This document shows, one piece after another, positions 1 to 8,919 of a stretch of 64,000 nt of DNA. The stretch lies in contig NZ_JACJKW010000001.1 in NCBI RefSeq assembly GCF_016901775.1, positions 186,001-250,000 of the forward strand. Reading direction: 5' to 3'. Source of the DNA: Intestinimonas butyriciproducens (GTDB lineage: Bacteria > Bacillota > Clostridia > Oscillospirales > Butyricicoccaceae). Each line of letters begins with the position of its first letter. Within the stretch, counting starts at the first letter, position 1. A model generated the notes under the pieces. The model did no database searches. It worked only from the letters and a program-made list of their open reading frames with translations, and was not told where the DNA came from. The translations under genes were made by a program, and so were the position numbers.

Positions 1-1559
1 TCCTGAATGTCGGCTTCTTCAAAGCCCAGGGCTTTGAACATCCGCTGCTGCACATCGCTGCGGTGGATACGGATGGAACCGCCGCCCAGCTCGGTGCCGT
101 TGAGCACGATGTCATAGGCCTTGGCCCGCATGGCGATGGGGTTTTGTTCAAACAAGGGCAGATCTTCGTCCTTGGGAGCGGTGAAGGGATGGTGCTTGGC
201 ATAAAGCCGCTTCTTCCCTTCGTCGTCCTCGCCGTACTCGAAGAGGGGGAAATCGGTGACCCACAGCAGTTTGTAGACCCCTTCGGGGATGACATCCATC
301 CGCCGGGCCACTTCGCACCGGAGCATACCCAGTGCATTGAGGGCGGTCTCCCGGTCTGCGTCGGCTACGATGAGCACCAGGTCTCCCTTCCCTGCCCCAG
401 CCTTCTCCAGCAGAGCGTCCATGGTCTCGGGTTTCAGGAACTTGGCAAAGGAAGAACTCAGCTCACCGTTTTCGTTGACCTTGGCCCAGGCCAGGCCCTT
501 TACCCGATAGGTCTTGACGAACTCAGTCAGGCTGTCGATCTCCTTGCGGCTGAATTTGGCGCCGCCTTCGATCTTGATGCCCCGCACAGTGCCGCCCTGC
601 TCCAATGCGCCGTCAAAGACGCCGAAGCCGCAGCCCTTCACCGTTTCCGACAGATCAAAGATCTCGTAGCCGAAGCGCAGGTCGGGTTTGTCGGAGCCAA
701 AGCGCTCCATGGCCTCCTGGTAGGGCAGGCGCTGGATGGGCAGAGTGATGTCCACATCCAGCACTTCTTTGAATACCCGCTGGAGGAAGCCTTCGTTGAC
801 GGCCATCACATCTTCCTGATCTACAAAGGACATCTCCAGGTCAATCTGGGTAAATTCCGGCTGACGGTCGGCCCGCAGGTCCTCGTCACGGAAGCAGCGG
901 ACGATCTGGATATACCGGTCAAAGCCGGAGAGCATCAGCAGCTGCTTGTACTGCTGGGGGGACTGGGGCAGAGCGTAAAACTCGCCGGGATGCACCCGGG
1001 AAGGCACCAGATAGTCCCGGGCCCCTTCGGGGGTGGATTTGGTGAGCATGGGGGTTTCGATTTCCAGGAATCCTTGCTCGTCAAAATACTGCCGGGCCAC
1101 ATGGGCGATCTTGTGGCGCAGAGCCAGGGACTTCTGCAAAGAGGGACGGCGCAGGTCCAGATAACGGTATTTCAGCCGCAGGGCGTCGTTGACCGAGGCC
1201 TCGTCGCTGATCTCAAAGGGCGGAGTGTCGGCTTTTTCGTAGATTTCCAGGCTGTCGGCCAGGATCTCAATGCGGCCGGTGGGGATCTTGTCATTGATGG
1301 AAGAGCGCTGGCGCACCACGCCTTCGATCTTCAGAGTGTATTCCGAGCGAACGGTGAAAGCCAGATCAAACAGCTCTTTGTTGTCGGCCTCGTCAAAGAC
1401 GCACTGGACAATGCCTTCCCGATCCCGCAGGTCGATGAAGATCAGGCCGCCCAGGTCCCGCATACGGGCGCACCAGCCGCAGACGGTGACCCGCTGCCCG
1501 ATGTGCTCTTCCCGCAGGGAGCCGCAGTAATGCCGTTGAGGGTTGAGAAAAATCGACAT
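1..1559 (-). CDS. aspS: Aspartyl-tRNA synthetase, C-terminus cut off by the window edge
   Basis: Class II synthetase that charges tRNA-Asp in the cytoplasm. About 519 of the usual ~590 residues are present: the N-terminal anticodon-binding OB fold (CGWCARMRDLGGLIFIDLRD), class II motif 2 (FRCFRDEDLRADRQPEF, where Arg contacts ATP) and the bacterial-type GAD insertion domain. Motif 3 lies outside the window. The start is ATG with AAGGAG upstream, 28 bp after hisS, so the two share the T-box-led transcript. The residue after RD in the OB fold is Leu, as in discriminating E. coli AspRS, rather than the His of non-discriminating enzymes. That hint is inferred from family knowledge. Confidence 0.97.
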   Translation of the reverse strand, partial: MSIFLNPQRHYCGSLREEHIGQRVTVCGWCARMRDLGGLIFIDLRDREGIVQCVFDEADNKELFDLAFTVRSEYTLKIEGVVRQRSSINDKIPTGRIEILADSLEIYEKADTPPFEISDEASVNDALRLKYRYLDLRRPSLQKSLALRHKIAHVARQYFDEQGFLEIETPMLTKSTPEGARDYLVPSRVHPGEFYALPQSPQQYKQLLMLSGFDRYIQIVRCFRDEDLRADRQPEFTQIDLEMSFVDQEDVMAVNEGFLQRVFKEVLDVDITLPIQRLPYQEAMERFGSDKPDLRFGYEIFDLSETVKGCGFGVFDGALEQGGTVRGIKIEGGAKFSRKEIDSLTEFVKTYRVKGLAWAKVNENGELSSSFAKFLKPETMDALLEKAGAGKGDLVLIVADADRETALNALGMLRCEVARRMDVIPEGVYKLLWVTDFPLFEYGEDDEGKKRLYAKHHPFTAPKDEDLPLFEQNPIAMRAKAYDIVLNGTELGGGSIRIHRSDVQQRMFKALGFEEADIQ

Positions 1560-1587
1560 AAAAACATCTCCTTATGGTGATAATCGT

Positions 1588-2937
1588 TTATTCTTCCGGA
1601 CGGATGGGCTTGCCCTGGCTGAGAAGGGCGATCTTGGAAAGCAGCCAGCCCGAGGCCTGCTCCTGGGGAATGGTCTCCTGCTCCCCTGTCCGCATGTTCT
1701 TGATGGAAACGGCGGCGGCGTTGACCTCATCCTCGCCCAGGAAGAGGACAAAGGGCACCTTCAGCTTGTCTGCATAGCTCATCTTGGCTTTGAATTTCTT
1801 CTGTTCGGTGTAAAGCTGGGTGCGGATGCTCGCCTGCCGCAGCTGAGTGGCCAGGGAGATGGCCGGGCTGATGTCTTCGGTCATGGGCAGAATCAGCACA
1901 TCCGCTGGGGCGGTGAGCAGCTCGTCGTTCAAAAGTCCCTGCTCTTCCAGCACATAAAACAGCCGGGTCAGGCCAATGGAAATGCCAACGCCGGGCAGCT
2001 GTTTATCGGTGTAGAACTCCGCCAGGTTGTCATAGCGGCCGCCGGAGCAGATGGAGCCGATTTCCGGATGCCGGGTCATCTGGGTCTCATAGACGGTGCC
2101 GGTGTAATAGTCCAGGCCCCGGGCGATGGTCAGGTCCACCTTGAAGTGGGTCTCCGGTACGCCGAAATCTCCCATGTGGCGCACCACCTGGGAAAGCTCC
2201 TGAATGCCGGTGTCCAGCAGCTCGTTCTGGCCTTTCAGTGTTTCCAGCGCTTCCATGGGATCGGCGCTTTCCAGCACTTCCAGCAGCTTGGAGGCAGCAT
2301 CTTCTGCCACAGCAAACTCGCCGGTGAGCACTTCCAGCACCTTTTCTTTTCCGATCTTCTCCAGCTTGTCAATGGTGCGCATCACATCGGTGGCCTTGTC
2401 CCCCAGCCCCAGCAGGTCAAACAGACCGCTGAGCACCTTCCGGTTGTTCAGCCGGATCTGGAAATCTTCAAGGCCCAGGGCGGTGAAGGTGCGGTAGATC
2501 ACCGAGGGGATCTCGGCTTCGCACAGGATGTCCAGCTTGCCGTCGCCGATGATGTCGATGTCTGCCTGGTAAAACTCCCGGAAGCGTCCACGCTGGGGCC
2601 GCTCGCCCCGGTAGACCTTGCCGATCTGATACCGGCGGAAGGGAAATGCCAGGTCATTATAGTGAAGGGCCACATATTTGGCCAGGGGTACGGTGAGATC
2701 AAAGCGGAGAGCCAGATCGCTGTCCCCCTTCTGGAAGCGGTAGATCTGCTTTTCGGTGTCGCCGCCGCCCTTGGCCAGCAGCACTTCGGCGGCCTCGATC
2801 ACCGGCGTGTCCAGGCCGGTGAAGCCATACAGCTCATAGCTTTGGCGCAGGATGTCCATCATCCAGTTCATCTGGGCCTGCCGGTGAGGCAGAAGCTCCA
2901 TAAAACCGGAAAGGGTGCGGGGTTTCATTTTGCTCAT
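1588..2937 (-). CDS. hisS: Histidyl-tRNA synthetase
   Basis: Class II synthetase that activates histidine and charges tRNA-His. Visible are motif 2 (YRGERPQRGRFREFYQ), the histidine-specific signatures ARGLDYYTGTVYE and SGGRYDNL, and motif 3 with its Arg (GVGISIGLTRLF). A C-terminal anticodon-binding domain follows (DVLILPMTEDISPA). At 449 residues it is slightly longer than the usual 420-430. It is the first gene of the hisS-aspS operon, with ribosome site AGGAG before ATG and a T-box leader upstream. Confidence 0.97.
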   Translation of the reverse strand: MSKMKPRTLSGFMELLPHRQAQMNWMMDILRQSYELYGFTGLDTPVIEAAEVLLAKGGGDTEKQIYRFQKGDSDLALRFDLTVPLAKYVALHYNDLAFPFRRYQIGKVYRGERPQRGRFREFYQADIDIIGDGKLDILCEAEIPSVIYRTFTALGLEDFQIRLNNRKVLSGLFDLLGLGDKATDVMRTIDKLEKIGKEKVLEVLTGEFAVAEDAASKLLEVLESADPMEALETLKGQNELLDTGIQELSQVVRHMGDFGVPETHFKVDLTIARGLDYYTGTVYETQMTRHPEIGSICSGGRYDNLAEFYTDKQLPGVGISIGLTRLFYVLEEQGLLNDELLTAPADVLILPMTEDISPAISLATQLRQASIRTQLYTEQKKFKAKMSYADKLKVPFVLFLGEDEVNAAAVSIKNMRTGEQETIPQEQASGWLLSKIALLSQGKPIRPEE

Positions 2938-2972
2938 AGTCCTTCTCCTGTTCTTTTGAGAGAAATAGAAAT

Positions 2973-3206
2973 AAAAAAACGCCTTCGTCCCTCACATGGG
3001 ACGAAAGCGCAGTCTTTCGTGGTGCCACCCAATTTCGGCGGAAAACCGCCCTTTTTGCCTCAAGGGTGCGGGAGGCTGCCGCAGGCGTCTCCGCCCGCCG
3101 TTCCGGCGCTGTCTTCCCCAGTTCCTTTCCGCAAAACGCTTTCAGCCAGGGCGTTTCTCTCTGCTGCGGCGGTGACCGGATACTAAGTCGCCTTCATCAC
3201 GGTGCT
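2973..3206 (-). ncRNA. T-box leader of hisS-aspS, specifier probably GAC (Asp)
   Basis: A tRNA-sensing attenuator. The T-box sequence TGGGTGGCACCACG lies at 3018-3031 on the minus strand. The following hairpin (CGCTTTCGTCCC pairing with GGGACGAAGGCG) runs into seven T residues at 2973-2979, the terminator form. In stem I an AGTA loop-E element faces GAA-GAC-A, which makes GAC at 3111-3113 the best specifier. GGCG and CGCC close the helix below it. Uncharged tRNA-Asp would therefore switch on both genes. The leader is certain from the T-box motif. The specifier is my manual fold. Confidence 0.9.
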
Positions 3207-3213
3207 TGGGGAT

Positions 3214-3242
3214 ATTCTATCCTTTTTGCAAGGGAAAGTCAA
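3214..3242 (-). promoter_or_regulatory. Sigma-A promoter of hisS-aspS
   Basis: TTGACT at 3237-3242 and TAGAAT at 3214-3219 on the minus strand, spaced 17 bp. It fires straight into the T-box leader. Confidence 0.8.
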
Positions 3243-3262
3243 GAGCCGGAAGAGAATCATTG

Positions 3263-3291
3263 TTGAAAGAAACTGGAGGATATGGTAATAT
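3263..3291 (+). promoter_or_regulatory. Candidate promoter of the S-layer-homology gene
   Basis: TTGAAA at 3263-3268 and TAATAT at 3286-3291, 17 bp apart. A TATAAT overlaps it at 3289-3294. It diverges from the hisS promoter. Confidence 0.5.
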
Positions 3292-3324
3292 AATTGCACA
3301 ATGAAACAGAAAGGAAGATGCTTG

Positions 3325-4665
3325 ATGAAAAAAACATGGTCTATGCTGGGCCGCCGGATGACGGCACTGCTGGCTTCCATGGTGCTGCTGGCCGGTGTGC
3401 TGCCGGTGCAGGCCGCAGGGCTCCAAATGCCCACGGCCCAAAAGGCACAGATGGAAGTGCCCTCTGAGTGGCTGTCGGTGAATGTGTATTCCTCCCTCAA
3501 GGATGTGAAGGCGGAGGATGTGAAGGTCACCGTCACCTATGACGGCTACCTGGGCAGCCTGAAGGCCTCTGATCTGGGGCTGGGGGGAGATGGAGAAGTT
3601 CCCGTGCTCAAGGAAGGCTCCCACATCCAGTTTGAGATCCAGCATGAAAACCCCATGACCTATTATAATTTCTGCTATGACGGCATTGTTGTGCCGGAAG
3701 ATATGCAGCCCATGGGCTGGGATGACTGCGGCGGCGGTCAGATTTATTACGGATCGGACAGCGAGGGCAGCTTCCCCATCCAGGTCTATGGCACAGGAAA
3801 GGAAAACCACAGCACCGCCCAGGCCGCCGGTATTGTCAACATGGAGGATTTCGGCACCTATCTGGGAAATGGCACTTACTCCTATCTGGCGGTGAACGGC
3901 CTGGTGGACTATGCCTTCCACAGCCAGGAGGCCCGGGATGCAGGCGGCAATTACCAGTACAATGACTACACCATCAACTATGCACTGGGTGCGGCTCTGA
4001 CCATCAATGAGCAGCAGGTGGAAGAGATGGAAAAGACCGGAACCATGACCTTCCTGGCCGGAACCCCTGCAGAGTACAAGATGGCCTATCCCGGTCTGAA
4101 GGAACTGCTGAGCAACGGGGAGAACACCCCTTCCTCCTGGGCGGAAAAGGAAGTAACGGCGGCCAAGGAGGCCGGTCTGGTTCCTGCTTTGGTGGATGAC
4201 CCCGCCTATCAGGACAGCACCACCCGGGAGCAGTTTGCCCAGCTGATCGTCCAGATGATCACCGTGGCCACCGGCAAGGAGATGGAAGCCGCTCCGACCG
4301 ATACATTCCAGGACACCGACAGCGAAGCGGTGCGCAAGGCTTACCAGGCCGGCATCATCAACGGCATGGGCGACGGCACCTTTGCTCCCAAACAGACCAT
4401 GACGAGAGAGCAGATGGCCACCATGATCCATCGGGCCATTTCCTATATCGAAAAGGAGACCGGCGTTAAGCTGCTGACCAAACCGGCTGTGATCCAGGGC
4501 TATACCGATGAAAACCAGGTATCCGATTGGGCCGCAGAAGGCATGAAGGCGCTGGTAGCCAATGGCGTCATCAATGGCACATCGGACACCACCCTGGCTC
4601 CCAAGGCCCCCTGCACCGTGGAGCAAGGCATTCTGCTTCTGTACCGGCTCTATGAAAAGATCTGA
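3325..4665 (+). CDS. Exported protein with three S-layer homology (SLH) repeats
   Basis: Secreted protein, probably held to the cell wall. The N-terminus is a signal peptide (KKTW..., a hydrophobic stretch, then VLPVQAAG). Residues of the middle ~230 form a domain I do not recognise. The last ~180 residues contain three SLH-type repeats, seen as TREQFAQLIVQMI, TREQMATMIHRAI with INGMGDGTFAPKQTM, and VINGTSDTTLAPKAPCTVEQ. SLH repeats in Firmicutes bind pyruvylated wall polymers. I chose ATG at 3325, 8 bp after AAGGAAG, over an in-frame ATG at 3301. It appears monocistronic, with a terminator directly after it. The natural ligand or activity of the N-terminal part cannot be told. Confidence 0.85.
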   Translation: MKKTWSMLGRRMTALLASMVLLAGVLPVQAAGLQMPTAQKAQMEVPSEWLSVNVYSSLKDVKAEDVKVTVTYDGYLGSLKASDLGLGGDGEVPVLKEGSHIQFEIQHENPMTYYNFCYDGIVVPEDMQPMGWDDCGGGQIYYGSDSEGSFPIQVYGTGKENHSTAQAAGIVNMEDFGTYLGNGTYSYLAVNGLVDYAFHSQEARDAGGNYQYNDYTINYALGAALTINEQQVEEMEKTGTMTFLAGTPAEYKMAYPGLKELLSNGENTPSSWAEKEVTAAKEAGLVPALVDDPAYQDSTTREQFAQLIVQMITVATGKEMEAAPTDTFQDTDSEAVRKAYQAGIINGMGDGTFAPKQTMTREQMATMIHRAISYIEKETGVKLLTKPAVIQGYTDENQVSDWAAEGMKALVANGVINGTSDTTLAPKAPCTVEQGILLLYRLYEKI

Positions 4666-4682
4666 TTTCTGCTAACTGTCAA

Positions 4683-4715
4683 AAATACCCCGGTTGCAAA
4701 CCGGGGTATTTTTTT
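4683..4715 (+). terminator. Terminator after the SLH protein gene
   Basis: Stem AAATACCCCGGTT pairs with AACCGGGGTATTT and is followed by a T run. Confidence 0.9.
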
Positions 4716-4787
4716 ACCCCTATGGTTGATGAAAATTTTCAAATCTGGTAAAATGAAGTCACGAAATCACAGAGAGGGGTGCAAGGA

Positions 4788-5276
4788 ATGAAGAAGATGG
4801 ACAAACGGAAAAAAGTTCGGTGGATTGCCGCTTTGGTGGTGCTGCTTTTGCTCCTTGTGCTCTATGTGCCCCGCCCGTTGTTTTTAAAGGGACAGCAGGT
4901 GGATACCATTTTGTACCGGGCGCCAGAGTGGGATACGCTCCATGTTTATTATCCCATTCAGGGAGTGGAACAGGAGCTTCCTCAGGATGCTTTGGAAAGT
5001 ATTTTGAAAAAAGCCTGGGTTGTTCCCCATTTTCTGCCCTTCCAAATGGCGGAACCCTTTCCCCAGGGAGCCGTGACCTATATGCTCACTCTGGAGGATG
5101 GCCGGACCATTCATCTGGGCGAAATGAACCGACTGGAAACCGATGTGTTTGGAAGTTACCGCCGCTATTACACCATCCTCAACGAAGATGAGCTGATGGA
5201 AGAACTGAACGCCCTGCTCAAGCCGGAGGAAAAGGAAAACCTGCCCTCTATTGTGGCAGGTGAAGTGGATGAATAA
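4788..5276 (+). CDS. Small membrane-anchored protein, unknown function
   Basis: About 162 residues that I do not recognise. A basic N-terminus (KKMDKRKKVRW) precedes one strong transmembrane segment (IAALVVLLLLLVLYV), so the rest should lie outside the membrane. The external part is mixed and acidic near its end (EELNALLKPEEKENLP), with no cysteines or catalytic motif that I can name. I chose the ATG 8 bp after AGAGAGGGG. An ATG at 4797 behind AAGGA is also possible. It sits alone between two terminators. Confidence 0.7.
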   Translation: MKKMDKRKKVRWIAALVVLLLLLVLYVPRPLFLKGQQVDTILYRAPEWDTLHVYYPIQGVEQELPQDALESILKKAWVVPHFLPFQMAEPFPQGAVTYMLTLEDGRTIHLGEMNRLETDVFGSYRRYYTILNEDELMEELNALLKPEEKENLPSIVAGEVDE

Positions 5277-5277
5277 T

Positions 5278-5312
5278 AAAAAACGCCGCCTGAGATACAG
5301 GCGGCGTTTTTT
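5278..5312. terminator. Bidirectional terminator between convergent genes
   Basis: Stem AACGCCGCCTG pairs with CAGGCGGCGTT, with an A run before it and a T run after it. It serves both the small membrane protein and mgsA. Confidence 0.9.
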
Positions 5313-5313
5313 A

Positions 5314-5724
5314 TTATTTGTTGTTTTTGGGATTGACGATATCACGCCAGGCCAGGTCGCCCCGGATCAGGCCCTGGATGAGCACTTCCGCCGTGGCCAC
5401 ATTGGTGGCAAAGGGGATGTTGTTCATGTCGCACAGACGCTGCAGGTTGGTGAAATCGGAATCGCCGCTGTATTTGTCCAGAGGGTCCCGGAAGATCAGC
5501 ACCATGTCCAGCTCGTTGTAGGCCGCTCGTGCGGCCACCTGCTCATCGCCGCCGCTGATGCCGGGCAGCAGGCAGTTGACCTTCAGCCCTGTGGCCTCCA
5601 TAATCAGCTTGCCGGTGGTACCGGTGGCACACAGCTCATGCTGGGAGAGAACGCCGCAATAGGCGATGCAGAACTGAACCATCAGCTCTTTTTTTCTGTT
5701 TTGCGCAATGATGGCGATATTCAT
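5314..5724 (-). CDS. mgsA: Methylglyoxal synthase family protein with altered active-site residues
   Basis: Family role is dihydroxyacetone phosphate to methylglyoxal plus phosphate, a glycolytic bypass. The 136 residues match the usual length. The phosphate-binding GTTG (CATGTTGKLI), the catalytic Asp in GGDEQ, FRDPL and the closing IPFATNVATAE are all present. However, the positions that hold His19 and His98 in the E. coli enzyme read Gln (IAQNRKK) and Gly (KYSGDSDF) here. Activity is therefore uncertain. It lies last in the minD transcript, 61 bp after minD, with an acceptable GGAG ribosome site. Confidence 0.85.
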   Translation of the reverse strand: MNIAIIAQNRKKELMVQFCIAYCGVLSQHELCATGTTGKLIMEATGLKVNCLLPGISGGDEQVAARAAYNELDMVLIFRDPLDKYSGDSDFTNLQRLCDMNNIPFATNVATAEVLIQGLIRGDLAWRDIVNPKNNK

Positions 5725-5785
5725 AATCTATTCTCACTCCGTTTCTCCGATCTGTATGGAAAGCCGGGAGACCCCGGCCCTTTGT

Positions 5786-6532
5786 TCAAAGCTTCATCAG
5801 CCGCACCTTTTCCCCCTTCAGGCGGCGGGCGATATTCTGATAGGCGGTGACAGCCGGGCCTTCGGAATAGAGCATCAGCACTTTTCCGGCGTTGCCGCAG
5901 GCGATGATATCCCGATCCTCGGGAACCACCCCCAAAAGGCCCAGGCCGGCAAGATCCATGGCCCGGTCGATATTCACCATATCCCCTTGCTCGATCATCC
6001 CCGGTCGTACCCGGTTGACCACAATGCGCACATTGTCCATCTTTTCCCGGTAGAAGATCTGAGCGGCCTGCTCAGCTCCCCGCAGGGAGGTATAATCCGG
6101 GGTGGACACAATCACCGCCCGGTCTCCCCCGGCGGCAAAATAGGAAATGGTGTCGGGAAGCCCCGCAGGGCAATCCACAATGGTATAAGTAAAATGGGCC
6201 CGGCAGTTCTGGAGAAAAGCGGCCACCCTTTCTTTGGTGACGCAGCTTTCCAGCTTGCTGGAGGCCGGGGCGGTGAGCACCCGCAGGTTTTTGACGATGG
6301 GGTGCCTGACGGCTGCCTCTTTCAGGGAAGCCCGTCCGGCGATCACATCGGAAAAGGAAAACAGCAGCTGGTCGGTCATGCCCAGGACGATATCCAGGTT
6401 CCGCAAACCGCTGTCTGCATCCACCAGAAGCACTTTTTCTCCCAGGGCACACAGGGCCACCGCCGTGCCGCAGCAAAAGGAGGTCTTACCCGTTCCTCCC
6501 TTGCCGGAGGCCGTGATGATCACCGTTCCCAC
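5786..6532 (-). CDS. minD: MinD-family ATPase without a membrane-targeting tail
   Basis: Deviant Walker A P-loop ATPase of the MinD/ParA superfamily: KGGTGKT at residues ~10-16, DADSGLRNLD at ~40-49, and Walker B TIVDCPAG. MinD normally dimerises on ATP, binds the membrane through a C-terminal amphipathic helix and recruits MinC to place the septum. At 248 residues it stops at GEKVRLMKL, about where that helix would begin. The in-frame sequence after the stop does not encode one. The start is GTG behind AAGGAG. No minC or minE is adjacent. It lies between mrdA and mgsA, an arrangement familiar from clostridial mre-min clusters. Confidence 0.85.
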   Translation of the reverse strand: MGTVIITASGKGGTGKTSFCCGTAVALCALGEKVLLVDADSGLRNLDIVLGMTDQLLFSFSDVIAGRASLKEAAVRHPIVKNLRVLTAPASSKLESCVTKERVAAFLQNCRAHFTYTIVDCPAGLPDTISYFAAGGDRAVIVSTPDYTSLRGAEQAAQIFYREKMDNVRIVVNRVRPGMIEQGDMVNIDRAMDLAGLGLLGVVPEDRDIIACGNAGKVLMLYSEGPAVTAYQNIARRLKGEKVRLMKL

Positions 6533-6602
6533 CGAAGAACATCTCCTTCCCGTTTGTGCTCCGCCACCAAAGGCGGCGGAGCATTTTCCCCATAATGATT
6601 TT

Positions 6603-6631
6603 ATTATACTGTATCAGATGCCGGCATGCAA
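6603..6631 (-). promoter_or_regulatory. Promoter of minD-mgsA
   Basis: TTGCAT at 6626-6631 and TATAAT at 6603-6608, 17 bp apart, in the 128 bp between mrdA and minD. A strong hairpin without a T run (6558-6582) lies in the resulting leader, just upstream of the minD ribosome site. Confidence 0.75.
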
Positions 6632-6660
6632 TGGAAAATCAATGGCGGCCCATTAGAAAA

Positions 6661-8895
6661 TCAGTAAATCAGAGTGTTTTCCTGAGGCGCCGGATCGGGA
6701 TTGGTCTGTTTGCCAAAATAGGCGTCATAAATATCCCGGACGATGGGAGCCACATTGCCGCCGCTGCCGCCGTGCTCCACCAGGACAAATATGGCGATCT
6801 GGGGATCGTCATAGGGGGCAAAGGAAATAAAGACGCCGTGGGCCGACTGACTCTTGCTGGCAGTAGTCTGGGCCGAACCGGTTTTGCCGCCTACGGCAAT
6901 GGGATAATCCCGGAAAACGCTGGCGGCGGTGCCGTCGTCGGTAACCACACCCCGCATGCCTTCCTTGATGGCCTCAATGGTGCTTTCGGAGATATCCATC
7001 TCGGCCAGGACTTCCGGCTGGTATTCTTCCACTACCTGGGTGTAATCGTAGCTTATCACCTGCTTGAGGAAGTGGGGACGGTACCGGGTGCCGCCATTGA
7101 GGATGGTGGCCATATAGTTTGCCATCTGGATGGGGGTGAACTGCTGTTCACTCTGGCCGATGGCGGCCTGGAGGGTTTCGCCGGGCCACCAGGTCTCGCC
7201 GTTTGCTTCCCGGCTTTCCGGGCCGGCCAGGTTGCCTGCCACTTCGCCGGGCAGTTCCACGCCGGTTTTCTGTCCCAGACCCAGCTGTTTGGCATAGTAG
7301 TTCAGAGTGTCGATGCCCATGAGACGGGAGGCTTCATAGAAGAAGTAGTTACAGGAGTATTTCAGAGCACCGCTCACATCCAGAAGACCGTGAGTGCCCC
7401 GCTTGTCGTTCCAGATCCAGCAGGCAGGGGTATAACCGCTGGAGGCATAATAGGTGTAAACGCCCTCGTCCCGGATCTTGGTGGAAGGGGTGATGGTGCC
7501 GCTTTCCAAAGCGGCCAGGGCGGTCACCGGCTTGAAGGTGGAGCCGGGAGGATAAGCGCCCATGATGGCCCGGTTGAACATGGGTTTCAGCGGGTCGTCA
7601 TAGAGCATCTGGTAATCCTGGTTGAAGGTGGCCAGATTGTAGGTGGGATAAGAGGCACAGGCCAGAATGCCGCCGGTGTCGATGTCGATGACCACTGCGG
7701 CGCCCCCTTCCACATCCCAGCCGCTGGTGTGGTTGCGCTGGCCCCGCTCTTTGATGGACTGGATGGTGCTGGCCAGGGATTCTTCGGCCACGGCCTGCAG
7801 ATCCAGATCCAGCGTCAGGATCACATTGCTTCCCGGCTGAGGCTGCTTGGTTTCGGTCTCATTGGTGATATCTCCGTCGATGTTGGTCTCCACCGCCTTT
7901 TCCCCGTCGATGCCCCGGAGATAGGATTCATAGGCTTTTTCCAGGCCGTCCTTGCCGATGGTGTCATTGAGGCCGTAGCCCTGGTCCTTCAGCTCATCGT
8001 ATTCTTCCCGGTAGATCTTCCCCACCCGGCCCAGCACATGGGAGGCATAGGTGGTGTCATACTGGCGCATATTGTCCACTGTGATGGTGACGCCGGGCAG
8101 CTGGCTGCTCCGCTCTTCCACCAGGGACACCGTTTCCACATCCACCTGACTGGCAAAGGTGTAAAGATTGTTGTAGGAGGAAAATTGCTGCTGGTCCATT
8201 TCATACCGGACACCGGCAATGAGCCGGGCTTCCCCATCGGAGAGGGAGGGATCGATGTCGTATTTCTCCCGCAAAAGCTCCATCAGCTCCGGAGCCGACA
8301 GATCTTCCAGGGTTCGCACGATGTAGTCGGGGGCGGTTTGGTCCACCACGGCGCTGAGGGCCTGGAGCGCCGAGTGTACCGCCTGCTCATCGGTGTCCGC
8401 ATCTTTCTCCGGCTTTTCATTGGCCGTTTCCTTCAGCTCATCCTTTTCCACCGGAATGCGCCACAGCTTTTCGTTGTCCTCGATGAAAGAACGGAGGTTT
8501 TTGGCCGTGTCTTCTTCGTAAGAGGCAAAGGTGTAGGCAAAGGGGGCATCGGTTGTGATGGGCAGGGTGTCATAATGTTCCAGGCCTGCCTGCTGGGTGA
8601 TGGCGCAGATGTCCAGGATCACCTGATTCTGTTCTTCTTTTTCCCAGGAATAGTAATCGAAGGAGATGGAAAAGCCCAGGGTATTGGACACCAGCGGACG
8701 GCCGTAGCAATCCAGGATCTCGCCCCGGGAGGCCGGCTGGTCATAGGTGCGCAGGATCTTCCGCTGGGCTTCTTCCCGATAGGCGGCGCCATTGACAATC
8801 TGCAGATCCACAAGGCGCAGCACCATCAGGCCCAGGGCGACCACCAGAAAACCGCTGAGCAGGGCCATTCGTTTCAGTTGACTTCTTCGGTTCAT
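6661..8895 (-). CDS. mrdA: Penicillin-binding protein 2, elongation-specific transpeptidase
   Basis: Class B PBP that crosslinks peptidoglycan during side-wall growth with the MreCD/RodA machinery. It has one N-terminal transmembrane anchor (LLSGFLVVALGLMVLRLV), a long pedestal and dimerisation region, and the transpeptidase domain. Catalytic motifs in order are SxxK (GSTFKPV, Ser near residue 449), SxN (YSCN, near 515) and KTG (GGKTGSAQT, near 671). The 744 residues include a pedestal insertion rich in charged residues around 150-180. It follows mreD by 24 bp in the zapA-mre transcript. Confidence 0.95.
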   Translation of the reverse strand: MNRRSQLKRMALLSGFLVVALGLMVLRLVDLQIVNGAAYREEAQRKILRTYDQPASRGEILDCYGRPLVSNTLGFSISFDYYSWEKEEQNQVILDICAITQQAGLEHYDTLPITTDAPFAYTFASYEEDTAKNLRSFIEDNEKLWRIPVEKDELKETANEKPEKDADTDEQAVHSALQALSAVVDQTAPDYIVRTLEDLSAPELMELLREKYDIDPSLSDGEARLIAGVRYEMDQQQFSSYNNLYTFASQVDVETVSLVEERSSQLPGVTITVDNMRQYDTTYASHVLGRVGKIYREEYDELKDQGYGLNDTIGKDGLEKAYESYLRGIDGEKAVETNIDGDITNETETKQPQPGSNVILTLDLDLQAVAEESLASTIQSIKERGQRNHTSGWDVEGGAAVVIDIDTGGILACASYPTYNLATFNQDYQMLYDDPLKPMFNRAIMGAYPPGSTFKPVTALAALESGTITPSTKIRDEGVYTYYASSGYTPACWIWNDKRGTHGLLDVSGALKYSCNYFFYEASRLMGIDTLNYYAKQLGLGQKTGVELPGEVAGNLAGPESREANGETWWPGETLQAAIGQSEQQFTPIQMANYMATILNGGTRYRPHFLKQVISYDYTQVVEEYQPEVLAEMDISESTIEAIKEGMRGVVTDDGTAASVFRDYPIAVGGKTGSAQTTASKSQSAHGVFISFAPYDDPQIAIFVLVEHGGSGGNVAPIVRDIYDAYFGKQTNPDPAPQENTLIY

Positions 8896-8919
8896 AAACG
8901 ATCCTCTCCGGGGGCAGGG

